Of a stretch of DNA of 44,869 nt, positions 33,688-41,547 are shown piece after piece. The notes beneath the pieces were generated by a model. It saw nothing but the letters and a program-made list of their open reading frames with translations, did no database searches and was not told the origin of the DNA. The stretch's first letter is position 1. Each line of letters starts with the position of its first letter. Origin of the DNA: Elusimicrobiota bacterium (GTDB taxonomy: Bacteria > Elusimicrobiota > UBA8919); the NCBI GenBank assembly GCA_028718185.1, contig JAQUMH010000014.1, positions 1 through 44,869 on the forward strand. The letters are read 5' to 3'. The translations under genes were made by a program, and so were the position numbers.

Positions 33688-34896
33688 ATGATGAATAAAA
33701 TACTAATTTTAGATGATGATACCGGAATCTGTAAAGTATTAGATAGTATTCTATCTGAAGAAGGTTACGAAGTTATTGTTGCAAATAACGGAAAAGAAGG
33801 ACTTTATAAAATAAAAAATGAAAAACCGGATGTTATTTTAGTTGACATTAGATTACCTGATATAAATGGTTTATCTTTGATTGGCGAACATCTTCAAACA
33901 TCTACAAATAGTTTCATAATCATTTTAACGGGTTATGGCACTATTGAATCAGCAGTACAATCTATGAAACTGGGCGTGTTTGATTACATGACTAAACCAT
34001 TTGATGAAGAAAAAATACTTCTTACGATAAGAAACGCTCTAGAAACAAAAGTACTTCGTCAAAAGGTACAAGATCTCAGCGAACGGTTATACGAGACCTA
34101 TAAATTTGATCGTCTGGTTGGGAGTGATTCAAGTATTAAAAAAATACTTGAAATTGTGCAAAAAGTAGCTCCTACTAATATTACGGTTCTTTTAGAGGGT
34201 GAAAGTGGTGTTGGTAAAGAATTAATTGCAAGGTTGATACATTATCATAGTTTAAGGAGAGAAAAACCATTCATCGTAATTGATTGCGGAACATTGCCGG
34301 AAGGGCTTATTGAAAGTGAATTTTTTGGCCATGAAAAAGGCGCATTTACCGGTGCTGACAGGAGAAAAGAAGGCCAGTTTGAGACTGCAAATGGAGGAAC
34401 ATTGTTCCTGAATGAAGTTTCTAACTTAAGCATTTCAGCACAAGCAAAATTATTAAGAGTATTACAAGAAAGGGAAATTCAGCATATCGGCGGAAACAAA
34501 ACAATAAAACTAGATATAAGAATAATTGCAGATACTAATATCCCATTAGAAGTAAAAGTAAAAAACAAGGAATTCAGGGAAGATCTTTATCATAGACTTA
34601 ACGAATTTGACATCACAATCCCGCCGTTAAGGGAAAGGGGAAACGATATATTTTTGTTAATAGAATATTTTCTTGAAGAAGCAAACAGAGAGTTTAACAA
34701 ACAAATTACTGGTTTTTCCGATGATGTTAAAGAACTATTTATTTCATATAAGTGGCCCGGAAATATCCGCGAGTTAAAAAATACTGTTAAAAGAGCGGTA
34801 CTTCTTGCAGATAATATAATTTTGCCGAAACATTTACCGTTAAATATTAAATCTGCAAATCAGGACTCAACTAAATCTATCAATATAAATTTGTAA
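33688..34896 (+). CDS. NtrC-type response regulator and sigma-54 activator without DNA-binding domain
   Basis: Residues 1-118 form a receiver with phospho-acceptor Asp53 (VDIRLPD), an acidic pocket at 8-10 and the conserved Lys near TKPFD. Residues about 140-380 form an AAA+ sigma-54 activator domain: Walker A GESGVGKE at 171-178; GAFTGA at 218-223, which contacts sigma-54; FREDLYHRL arginine-finger region; and WPGNIRELKN. Two oddities: Walker B reads LFLNE (Asn242) where LFLDE is standard, and the protein ends at 402 residues with no C-terminal Fis-type helix-turn-helix. Activators lacking that domain (FlgR of Helicobacter, CtcC of Chlamydia) act from solution. Pairing with the divergent sigma factor upstream suggests a dedicated couple. 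No cognate kinase is in the window. Confidence 0.88.
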   Translation: MMNKILILDDDTGICKVLDSILSEEGYEVIVANNGKEGLYKIKNEKPDVILVDIRLPDINGLSLIGEHLQTSTNSFIIILTGYGTIESAVQSMKLGVFDYMTKPFDEEKILLTIRNALETKVLRQKVQDLSERLYETYKFDRLVGSDSSIKKILEIVQKVAPTNITVLLEGESGVGKELIARLIHYHSLRREKPFIVIDCGTLPEGLIESEFFGHEKGAFTGADRRKEGQFETANGGTLFLNEVSNLSISAQAKLLRVLQEREIQHIGGNKTIKLDIRIIADTNIPLEVKVKNKEFREDLYHRLNEFDITIPPLRERGNDIFLLIEYFLEEANREFNKQITGFSDDVKELFISYKWPGNIRELKNTVKRAVLLADNIILPKHLPLNIKSANQDSTKSININL

Positions 34897-34912
34897 AAGT
34901 GCTTGCTTTGTT

Positions 34913-36061
34913 ATGAAAATATTAGTCGCTCCAAACAGTTTCAAGGAATCGCTAAATTCTATTGCAGTTGCAAAGTATATTTCTCAAGGATTAAAAAAAG
35001 GAAATAAAAAATTAACAATTAAGACACTCCCACTTGCTGACGGCGGCACCGGTACGTGTGAAATTTTAACATCTTCGATGAAAGGAAAATTTATTAACCT
35101 TAAAGTTTCCGGACCATTGACAAAATCTGTTGTAGCAAAATACGGAATAATAAAAGATACTGCGATTATAGAACTTGCGGAATCTTGTGGTTTAAAACTT
35201 GTACCGCCTAAACTAAGGAACCCGCTATTAACAACAACTAAAGGTGTGGGTGAACTTATTTTAGATGCTGTAAACAAAAATTGCAAAAAAATAATTTTAG
35301 GTATCGGAGATAGTGCTACAATTGATTGCGGTGTTGGAGCTTTATCTGTTCTGGGTATAAAATTTTTAAATAAAAGAAAAAAATCCATAGAACTAAATGC
35401 CAGGGGATTACTTGAACTTAATGAAATCAACGCTCATAATATTAACCAGAAACTTCGTAGTGTGACAATAATTGTTGCTTCAGATGTTACCAACCCTTTA
35501 ACCGGTATTAATGGAGCACTAATGTTTGCTAAACAAAAGGGTGCTACTGAAAAGATGATGCTTACTTTAGATAAATGTTTAAAACAATTTAAAAAAGTTT
35601 TAATGAGTAGTTATAAGGTGGATATTGATAAAGTTGCCGGTTCAGGTGCCGCCGGTGGAATTGGCGGTGCTTTAAAAGTAATAATGAATGCAGAAATTTC
35701 TTCCGGTTTTGAAATTCTCAAAGATACAACTCATTTAGAAGAAGAGCTTTGTCATTGTGACTTAATTATAACAGGTGAAGGAAAAATTGATTCCCAAACC
35801 CTTTGTGGAAAAACGGTCAGAAAAATAGTTGATTTAGCCAGAAAACATAATAAACCGGTAATTTGTATTACAGGAAGTATTGCTGAAAATGCAGATATGT
35901 TATATTCATATGGTGTAAAAGGAATCTATAGCATAGTTGATTCCCCTATGAATTTAAGTGAGGCTTTTCTTAGAGCACCAAAACTAATAAAACGTCTATC
36001 TGAATCCATCGGTAGAACTATATCTATATCAAGACCGTTTGAAAGTCCTAAACGGTCTTGA
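34913..36061 (+). CDS. glxK: Glycerate 2-kinase (GlxK/GarK family)
   Basis: The 382-residue protein matches the type-1 glycerate kinase family, which phosphorylates glycerate using ATP: VAPNSFKESLNSIAVAKYIS (about 4-23), LPLADGGTGTCEIL (about 39-52), IGDSATIDCGVGALSVLG (about 125-142), GSGAAGGIGGAL (about 243-254), and ITGEGKIDSQTLCGKT (about 286-301). It feeds glycerate into glycolysis. It precedes the sugar-uptake cluster by 49 bases, so it may process a product of the imported sugar. The C-terminal codons and stop lie in a 13-bp inverted repeat (36028-36062), giving an unusual tail RPFESPKRS. There is no ribosome site; the upstream bases TGCTTGCTTTG resemble half of the intergenic palindromic repeat. 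Confidence 0.93.
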   Translation: MKILVAPNSFKESLNSIAVAKYISQGLKKGNKKLTIKTLPLADGGTGTCEILTSSMKGKFINLKVSGPLTKSVVAKYGIIKDTAIIELAESCGLKLVPPKLRNPLLTTTKGVGELILDAVNKNCKKIILGIGDSATIDCGVGALSVLGIKFLNKRKKSIELNARGLLELNEINAHNINQKLRSVTIIVASDVTNPLTGINGALMFAKQKGATEKMMLTLDKCLKQFKKVLMSSYKVDIDKVAGSGAAGGIGGALKVIMNAEISSGFEILKDTTHLEEELCHCDLIITGEGKIDSQTLCGKTVRKIVDLARKHNKPVICITGSIAENADMLYSYGVKGIYSIVDSPMNLSEAFLRAPKLIKRLSESIGRTISISRPFESPKRS

Positions 36062-36062
36062 T
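36028..36062. repeat. 13-bp inverted repeat across the glxK stop codon
   Basis: ATCAAGACCGTTT and AAACGGTCTTGAT pair perfectly around GAAAGTCCT. It includes the last nine sense codons and the TGA of glxK. With no T-run after it, it is either an mRNA-end hairpin or a repeat insertion. Confidence 0.75.
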
Positions 36063-36071
36063 CAAATTAAT

Positions 36072-36090
36072 ATTGTGATGATGTCACAAT
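36072..36090. promoter_or_regulatory. Palindrome upstream of the ABC ATPase, possible operator
   Basis: ATTGTGA-TGATG-TCACAAT, a perfect 7+5+7 palindrome 19 nt before the ATPase ATG and just before AAGGAGG. It resembles a CRP/FNR-superfamily half-site pair (TGTGA/TCACA) but with a 5-nt rather than 6-nt centre. Function is inferred. Confidence 0.4.
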
Positions 36091-36109
36091 TTAAAAGGAG
36101 GACGTATCT

Positions 36110-37216
36110 ATGGCAGAAGTAATCTTAAAGAAGGTGTGCAAGTCTTTTTTCAAAACGGAGGTAGTAAAAAGTGTTGATCTGGAAATTAAAGACAAAGAGT
36201 TTTGTGTTCTGGTAGGACCCTCCGGGTGCGGAAAAACTACAACATTAAGAATGATAGCAGGGTTAGAGGAGATAACAAGCGGCGAAATTTATATAGGTTC
36301 CAGGTTGATTAACGATGTAGTACCTAAGGATAGGGATATAGCTATGGTATTCCAGAATTATGCATTATATCCGCATATGACCGTCCGGGGAAACATGGAA
36401 TTCGGATTGAAACTTAGAGGGTACCCTAAAGAAGAAATTGAAAAAAGAATAGAATATGCATCAACGATGTTAGGAATAAAAGATTTCTTGAATAGGAAAC
36501 CCAAAGAACTTTCTGGCGGTCAAAGACAGCGGGTTGCAGTAGGAAGAGCTATAGTCCGCAAACCGCAGGTTTTTTTATTTGATGAACCGTTGTCAAATCT
36601 TGACGCAAAACTGAGAGTACAAATGCGTGCAGAATTAAAGAAACTTCATCAACGGCTTCAAACCACTATAATTTATGTTACCCATGATCAGATAGAAGCT
36701 ATGACATTGGGAGACAAAGTTGTAGTTATGAGAGACGGGATTATTCACCAGGTAGCAGATCCAAATACAATTTATGATAGTCCGGCAGATAAATTTGTAG
36801 CAGGTTTCATAGGTTCGCCGCCAACAAATTTTATGGAATGTACAGTAGTAAAAAAAGATAATGTAGCACATTTAGACGAAGGTACATTTTTAGTAAAGAC
36901 AAACGATAAAATGTCAGGTATTTTGTTGGAAAAATATTTAAACAAAAAGGTTACACTCGGCGTGAGACCGGAAGATATCTATGATAAATTTTACTATTCA
37001 GGTACTAAAACTGAAGGCAAAACACTAATGGCAACAGTTGAAGTAGTAGAACCCATCGGTGCAGAAAAATATCTTTACCTTAAAACAGGTAAAAACTCTT
37101 TTATATCAATAGTAGACACACACAATAAAGTTGAAGTAAATCAGGATATTGAAGTCGTCTTTAACATGGATAAAATACATGTTTTTGACATAGAAACCGA
37201 AAAAACAATTGCATAA
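36110..37216 (+). CDS. Carbohydrate ABC transporter ATPase (UgpC/MsmK/MalK type)
   Basis: The 368-residue ATP-binding subunit powers CUT1 sugar importers from the cytoplasmic face. Visible: Walker A GPSGCGKTT (about 37-45), Q-loop MVFQNYALYPHMTV (about 82-95), signature LSGGQRQRVAVGRA (about 135-148), Walker B VFLFDEPLSNLD (about 155-166), H-loop THDQ, and a C-terminal OB/TOBE regulatory region (about 240-365; LGVRPEDI, VVEPIGAEKYLYLKTG). AGGAGG precedes the ATG. The permease partners are encoded at 39019 and 41548. Such ATPases often serve several permeases, so it may not be exclusive to these. Confidence 0.96.
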   Translation: MAEVILKKVCKSFFKTEVVKSVDLEIKDKEFCVLVGPSGCGKTTTLRMIAGLEEITSGEIYIGSRLINDVVPKDRDIAMVFQNYALYPHMTVRGNMEFGLKLRGYPKEEIEKRIEYASTMLGIKDFLNRKPKELSGGQRQRVAVGRAIVRKPQVFLFDEPLSNLDAKLRVQMRAELKKLHQRLQTTIIYVTHDQIEAMTLGDKVVVMRDGIIHQVADPNTIYDSPADKFVAGFIGSPPTNFMECTVVKKDNVAHLDEGTFLVKTNDKMSGILLEKYLNKKVTLGVRPEDIYDKFYYSGTKTEGKTLMATVEVVEPIGAEKYLYLKTGKNSFISIVDTHNKVEVNQDIEVVFNMDKIHVFDIETEKTIA

Positions 37217-37229
37217 ATCTATAAGTTTA

Positions 37230-37241
37230 ATAACCGGTTAT
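37230..37241. promoter_or_regulatory. Palindrome ATAACCGGTTAT, possible LacI-type operator
   Basis: A perfect 12-nt palindrome with a central CG step, as in LacI/GalR operators, in the 77-nt gap between the ATPase and esterase genes. No LacI gene is in the window. Only one copy was seen. Confidence 0.3.
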
Positions 37242-37293
37242 ATTGTTATTATAAACGTATACACATTGTTTTCTATCGGAAAGTTATAGTTTT

Positions 37294-38067
37294 ATGTATG
37301 GCAAAAACAGTTTAATTGAAATTGTAAAAGTTAAATCTAGTATTGATAATTCCATAGAAGAAGTTTTTTTTATACCAGCAAAAAGAAAAAATGCACCGCT
37401 TCTTGTAAAACTTCATACTTGGAGTTTTAGCAAGGAAGCTGAGAAAAAAGAGATCAAAAATATTTTTAAGTCTACCGGATGGAACATACTTGCTCCGGAA
37501 TTCAGAGGTCCCAATTTAGCAAATAATCCAAGAGCAAAAGAAGCTTGTGGTTCTAAACTTGCAAAACAAGATATAGCAGATGCGGTTTACTTTATACAAA
37601 AGAAGTATCATTTAACATCTAAACAGGTATTCCTTCTTGGAGGAAGTGGTGGCGGTCATATGGCATTGTTAATGGCTGCGTCCTATCCTTCTCTTTGGAG
37701 TGTTGTATGTGCTTGGTGTCCTATAACAGATTTAAACAAATGGCGATTTGAAAATTTACATTATAAAACACATATAGAAGCTTGTTGTGATAGCAAATAT
37801 CAATATGCAGCTCGATCTCCAATAAATTATATTGATGAAATATCTAAAGCTCGAGTATATATTTCTCATGGTAAATGTGACAATAGTGTTCCATTTACAC
37901 ATAGCCTTGAACTTTATAACAAAATTATTAAAAAACATCCTAAAGCAGATATATTTCTTAACATTTTTAGAGGCGGTCACGAAATTAAAGTAAAGGAAGC
38001 TTTAATAGTTTTTAAATCTTTTCTTACTGCGAATAGTAAGAAACTACATTCAATACTATCAAAATGA
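37294..38067 (+). CDS. Alpha/beta-hydrolase (prolyl-oligopeptidase/esterase-like)
   Basis: The 257-residue protein has the serine hydrolase layout. The nucleophile elbow is LGGSGGGHMAL with Ser118, the acid is probably Asp196 in HGKCDNSVPFTHS, and the base is His229 in GGHE; the oxyanion strand is PLLVKLHTW. No signal peptide is visible, so it is probably cytoplasmic. Placement inside a sugar ABC importer cluster suggests it removes acyl or other ester groups from imported oligosaccharides, as acetyl-xylan-esterase-like enzymes do; the substrate is inferred. No ribosome site is obvious before the ATG. Confidence 0.82.
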   Translation: MYGKNSLIEIVKVKSSIDNSIEEVFFIPAKRKNAPLLVKLHTWSFSKEAEKKEIKNIFKSTGWNILAPEFRGPNLANNPRAKEACGSKLAKQDIADAVYFIQKKYHLTSKQVFLLGGSGGGHMALLMAASYPSLWSVVCAWCPITDLNKWRFENLHYKTHIEACCDSKYQYAARSPINYIDEISKARVYISHGKCDNSVPFTHSLELYNKIIKKHPKADIFLNIFRGGHEIKVKEALIVFKSFLTANSKKLHSILSK

Positions 38068-38115
38068 AATTTAAGTTTTAATCTTTGATAATTTTAGAGA
38101 AAACAGAGAGGCAAT

Positions 38116-39012
38116 ATGAAATTAGGTTTTTTAACTGCTTGTCTGCAGTTGAAGTTGGAAGATATTGTTAGTTGGGCAAAACAGGAAAATTTTGAAACGC
38201 TGGAAGTAGCTTGTTGGCCAAAAGTACATGGCCGTGATTTTGCTTCATCTCACATAGATGTATTAACTCTTGACAATAAAAAAACAGATGAAATAAAAAA
38301 ACTATTTAATAAGAATAATATCACAATATCTTCACTGGCTTATTATGACAACATGCTGACTCCTAAACCTGACGAAAGAGAAACCAAAATTAAGCACTTG
38401 AAAAAGGTAATTGATGCAGGAAAACTATTAAACTGCGATTTGGTAGGAACTTTTGTCGGGCGGGATCCCGGTAAGACTATCAAAGATAACTTAAAGGAAT
38501 ATAAGAAAGTTTTTACAGACTTAGTTGAATATGCTGAGAAGAAAAACATAAGATTAATGATTGAAAATTGCCCAATGGTAGGTTGGCAATTTGAAGGTTT
38601 GCCCGGAACAGTATCGTTTTCACCTGAACTTTGGGAAGAGATGTTTAAAATGATTCCAAGTAAAAATTTCGGTTTAAATTTTGACCCGTCACATCTTTAC
38701 TGGTTACATGTTGACTATTTACAGGCAATAAAAAAATATAGTAAATATATTTTTCATGCTCATGCTAAAGACACAATAATAAAAAAAGATTTGTTAAGTC
38801 AAAAAAGCATTTATGGTGATGGATGGTGGCAGGCACGAATGCCGGGACTTGGTGAAATCGATTGGAGCAAGTTTATCTCTACTTTAAAAGAAGCAGGTTA
38901 TGATGGTGTATTAAGCATAGAACATGAAGATCCGGTATGGTCTGGTAGTGAAGAGAAAATCAAAAAGGGGTTAGTACTTGCAGCTAAACATCTTAAACCT
39001 CTTTTAGTATAA
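38116..39012 (+). CDS. Sugar phosphate isomerase/epimerase (xylose-isomerase-like TIM barrel)
   Basis: The 298-residue AP-endonuclease-2-fold protein has typical metal-site motifs: LMIENCPM (Glu, about 153), LNFDPSHL (Asp and His, about 195-200), FHAHAKDT (His, about 215-222), and LSIEHEDP (Glu, about 275). GEIDWSKFISTLKEAGYDG is the standard segment before the last strand. Members isomerise or epimerise free sugars, keto-sugars or inositols in the cytoplasm. GAGAGG precedes the ATG. It lies six bases before the SBP-permease fusion gene, so it probably acts on the imported sugar; the exact substrate is unknown. Confidence 0.9.
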   Translation: MKLGFLTACLQLKLEDIVSWAKQENFETLEVACWPKVHGRDFASSHIDVLTLDNKKTDEIKKLFNKNNITISSLAYYDNMLTPKPDERETKIKHLKKVIDAGKLLNCDLVGTFVGRDPGKTIKDNLKEYKKVFTDLVEYAEKKNIRLMIENCPMVGWQFEGLPGTVSFSPELWEEMFKMIPSKNFGLNFDPSHLYWLHVDYLQAIKKYSKYIFHAHAKDTIIKKDLLSQKSIYGDGWWQARMPGLGEIDWSKFISTLKEAGYDGVLSIEHEDPVWSGSEEKIKKGLVLAAKHLKPLLV

Positions 39013-39018
39013 CTGCAA

Positions 39019-41460
39019 ATGAAAAACAAAAAGGTTGATTTTATCTTAATAAAAAAGTTCTGTATTCTATTGTCGCTTACATGGTTATTTAATGTTTTCT
39101 GTCAGACAGTCTCCTCTGGTCAAGAAACCCACAAAAAAATAACAATCTCCATAGAAAAAGGAGCCGCTCTCCCAAGACCTGACGATTCAAGACCACCGAC
39201 AATGTGTAACAGAAATGTTCTCAAGGCGTTCAAAGAAAAATATCCCTGGATAGAAATTGTTGAATCGGGTGGTATAGCTTCCAGAAATTTACCAATAGGT
39301 TCAGGAATATTGATGTCAATAGCAGGTGGAATCGCACCTGATATATTTTATGTTAATTTTGCAAGGTCAGATAATTATATCCACCAGGATTTTCTATATC
39401 CGCTTGATGAATTCGTGGAAAAATTACCAAAAAAAGAACTTAAAGAGAGGGTTTTACCGCAAGCACTTCCCGTATTATACCGGGAAGGAACTGACGGTAA
39501 AAAACACTGGTGGGCGTTCCCGCATAATTATTCAATTATGGGATTTGCATATCGTAAAGATTTATTTTATGAAGCCGGGCTTGACCCTGAACACCCTCCA
39601 GAGACATGGGATGAATACTTGGAATACGCCCGTAAAATTACTGACCCAGATAAAGGCATTTATGGAACTGAGTTTGTAAACGAAGGTATAGCTTCCTGGT
39701 ATTTTTACTTCCTGCTTTTATCAGCCGGTGGAAAAGCGGTAGTACAAAATGAGAAAGGCGAGTGGCGGGCAGTTTTTAATACTCCGGAAGCGGTAGACGC
39801 AGTTTATTTCTATACCCGTATTATACAAGAACCTTTTGTTAAAAATGGTAAAACCGTTTATGGTGCAGCGTTTAACGATAAGGATATGAATACGAAATGG
39901 GGTGCCGGTAAAATAGGTATGCGCATATTTTATTTTAACCCGGACACGATAGCTGAAGTAGACCCACAATTTATCGGGATATGCCCGGTTCCAAAAGGAC
40001 CTACAGGATTAAGAGGTTCGGAACTTAATGCCGGTTCACTGGCAATATTTTCAGGAGTAAAAGACCCTGAAGTCCGTGATGCATGCTGGAAATTCATATA
40101 TTTTTGGGGTAGTGCTGAAGCGGAGAAAATCCGCACTAAAGTATATGTTGAAAATGGCTTCGGCAATTTTGTTAATCCTGTACTACTAAAGAAATATGGA
40201 TATACAGAATATTTAAAATACACTCCTAAAGGCTGGGAAAAAGATTACAAAGAAACCCTGAACAATGGTGTTCCTGAACCATATTGCAGAAACTGGCAGT
40301 ATGGTTATATGTCCAAACCTTTAGATTTAGCACTGATAGAAAAACTTGGCACCAAACCACCTGAAATTGCAAAGAAACGTATAAAGGAACTGTTAGATGC
40401 CGGAGTTAAAGAAGCTAATGAAAAGATGTTGGGGATAATTCCTCCTAAGGAAATGAAATTTAGAAGAGGAGTAGCATTATCTCTAGCTGCCATTATATTG
40501 ATAACCTTCGTTTTTGCGTTTAGATATATTATAAAAGCATTTACACCAGAAGGAGTCAAATCAAGTTGGGGATTCAAAAAATACTGGGTTGCATATTTGA
40601 TACTTATTCCTGCTATATTAAGCATGGCAGTATGGCAGTACGTTCCAACGCTTCGCGGCGCTCTTATGGCATTTATGGATTACAGGATAATCGGTGAAAG
40701 CAAGTTTATAGGATTAGATAATTTCGCAAATGTTCTATTTGATAAAGTATTCTGGCAGGCATTGGGACATAGTTTATATTATGCAGCTTTAAGTCTTGGC
40801 TTAGGTTTTTTCTCGCCGATATTTCTTGCGATAATGTTACATGAAGTACCGAAAGGCAAAGTATTTTTCAGGGTAATATTTTATTTGCCGCATGTAATAA
40901 GCAGTATAATAGTAATATTTCTATGGAAAGGTTTCTATGACCCGTCAGCCGGTGGTTTATTAAATAAGCTTTTAGATATTGTTTCAGGTGGTAAAATACT
41001 TCCTCAAGCATGGCTCAGAAACCCTGATTTGGCTATGATATGTATAATAATACCTATTATATGGGCGTCTGTGGGACCCGGTTGTCTAATTTATCTGGCT
41101 GCGTTAAAAACAATACCTGAGGATTTATACGAGGCAGCGGAAATAGATGGTTCTAATTTATGGCATAAGTTATGGAATGTAACTATTCCTACAATAAAAC
41201 CGTTAATCACAATAAGTTTTGTAGGTGCATTTATAGGAGCGTTCAGGGCAGCCGATTTTATATTAGTAATGACAGGCGGTGGACCGGCAAAGGTAACAAC
41301 GGTCCTGGGATTAGAAATATTTTATAATGCATTTATGGATTTAAAATTCGGGATAGCAACCGCAATGAGCTGGATATTAGGTTTTATATTGATTGGATTT
41401 ACTGTATATCAATTAAAACGCTTAACCAGAATGCAGTTCAGAACATCAGATAGTAAATGA
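39019..41460 (+). CDS. Fusion of extracellular sugar-binding protein and MalF-type ABC permease
   Basis: The 813-residue protein has an N-terminal signal or anchor (about 10-35). A family-1 solute-binding domain follows (about 40-465; VLKAFKEKYPWIEIVESGG, APDIFYVNFARSDNYI, WWAFPHNYSIMGFAYRKDLF, EHPPETWDEYLEYARKIT, AGSLAIFSG). Then comes a membrane helix (about 481-503) and a complete MalF-type permease (about 518-813; YWVAYLILIPAILSM) with the EAA cytoplasmic loop EAAEIDG at 705-711 that docks the ATPase, and the usual FRAADFILVMTGGGP. Topology is consistent: the binding domain outside, the extra helix returning the chain to the cytoplasm, then the permease. In classical CUT1 systems these are two genes. 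Partner of the permease at 41548 and ATPase at 36110. Confidence 0.93.
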   Translation: MKNKKVDFILIKKFCILLSLTWLFNVFCQTVSSGQETHKKITISIEKGAALPRPDDSRPPTMCNRNVLKAFKEKYPWIEIVESGGIASRNLPIGSGILMSIAGGIAPDIFYVNFARSDNYIHQDFLYPLDEFVEKLPKKELKERVLPQALPVLYREGTDGKKHWWAFPHNYSIMGFAYRKDLFYEAGLDPEHPPETWDEYLEYARKITDPDKGIYGTEFVNEGIASWYFYFLLLSAGGKAVVQNEKGEWRAVFNTPEAVDAVYFYTRIIQEPFVKNGKTVYGAAFNDKDMNTKWGAGKIGMRIFYFNPDTIAEVDPQFIGICPVPKGPTGLRGSELNAGSLAIFSGVKDPEVRDACWKFIYFWGSAEAEKIRTKVYVENGFGNFVNPVLLKKYGYTEYLKYTPKGWEKDYKETLNNGVPEPYCRNWQYGYMSKPLDLALIEKLGTKPPEIAKKRIKELLDAGVKEANEKMLGIIPPKEMKFRRGVALSLAAIILITFVFAFRYIIKAFTPEGVKSSWGFKKYWVAYLILIPAILSMAVWQYVPTLRGALMAFMDYRIIGESKFIGLDNFANVLFDKVFWQALGHSLYYAALSLGLGFFSPIFLAIMLHEVPKGKVFFRVIFYLPHVISSIIVIFLWKGFYDPSAGGLLNKLLDIVSGGKILPQAWLRNPDLAMICIIIPIIWASVGPGCLIYLAALKTIPEDLYEAAEIDGSNLWHKLWNVTIPTIKPLITISFVGAFIGAFRAADFILVMTGGGPAKVTTVLGLEIFYNAFMDLKFGIATAMSWILGFILIGFTVYQLKRLTRMQFRTSDSK

Positions 41461-41547
41461 AATAGAAAAAATAAATTAAAGATTGAAAGATTATTAAATT
41501 TCATTACACATAACACATAACACAATTTCAAACAGGAGGAAAAAAAC

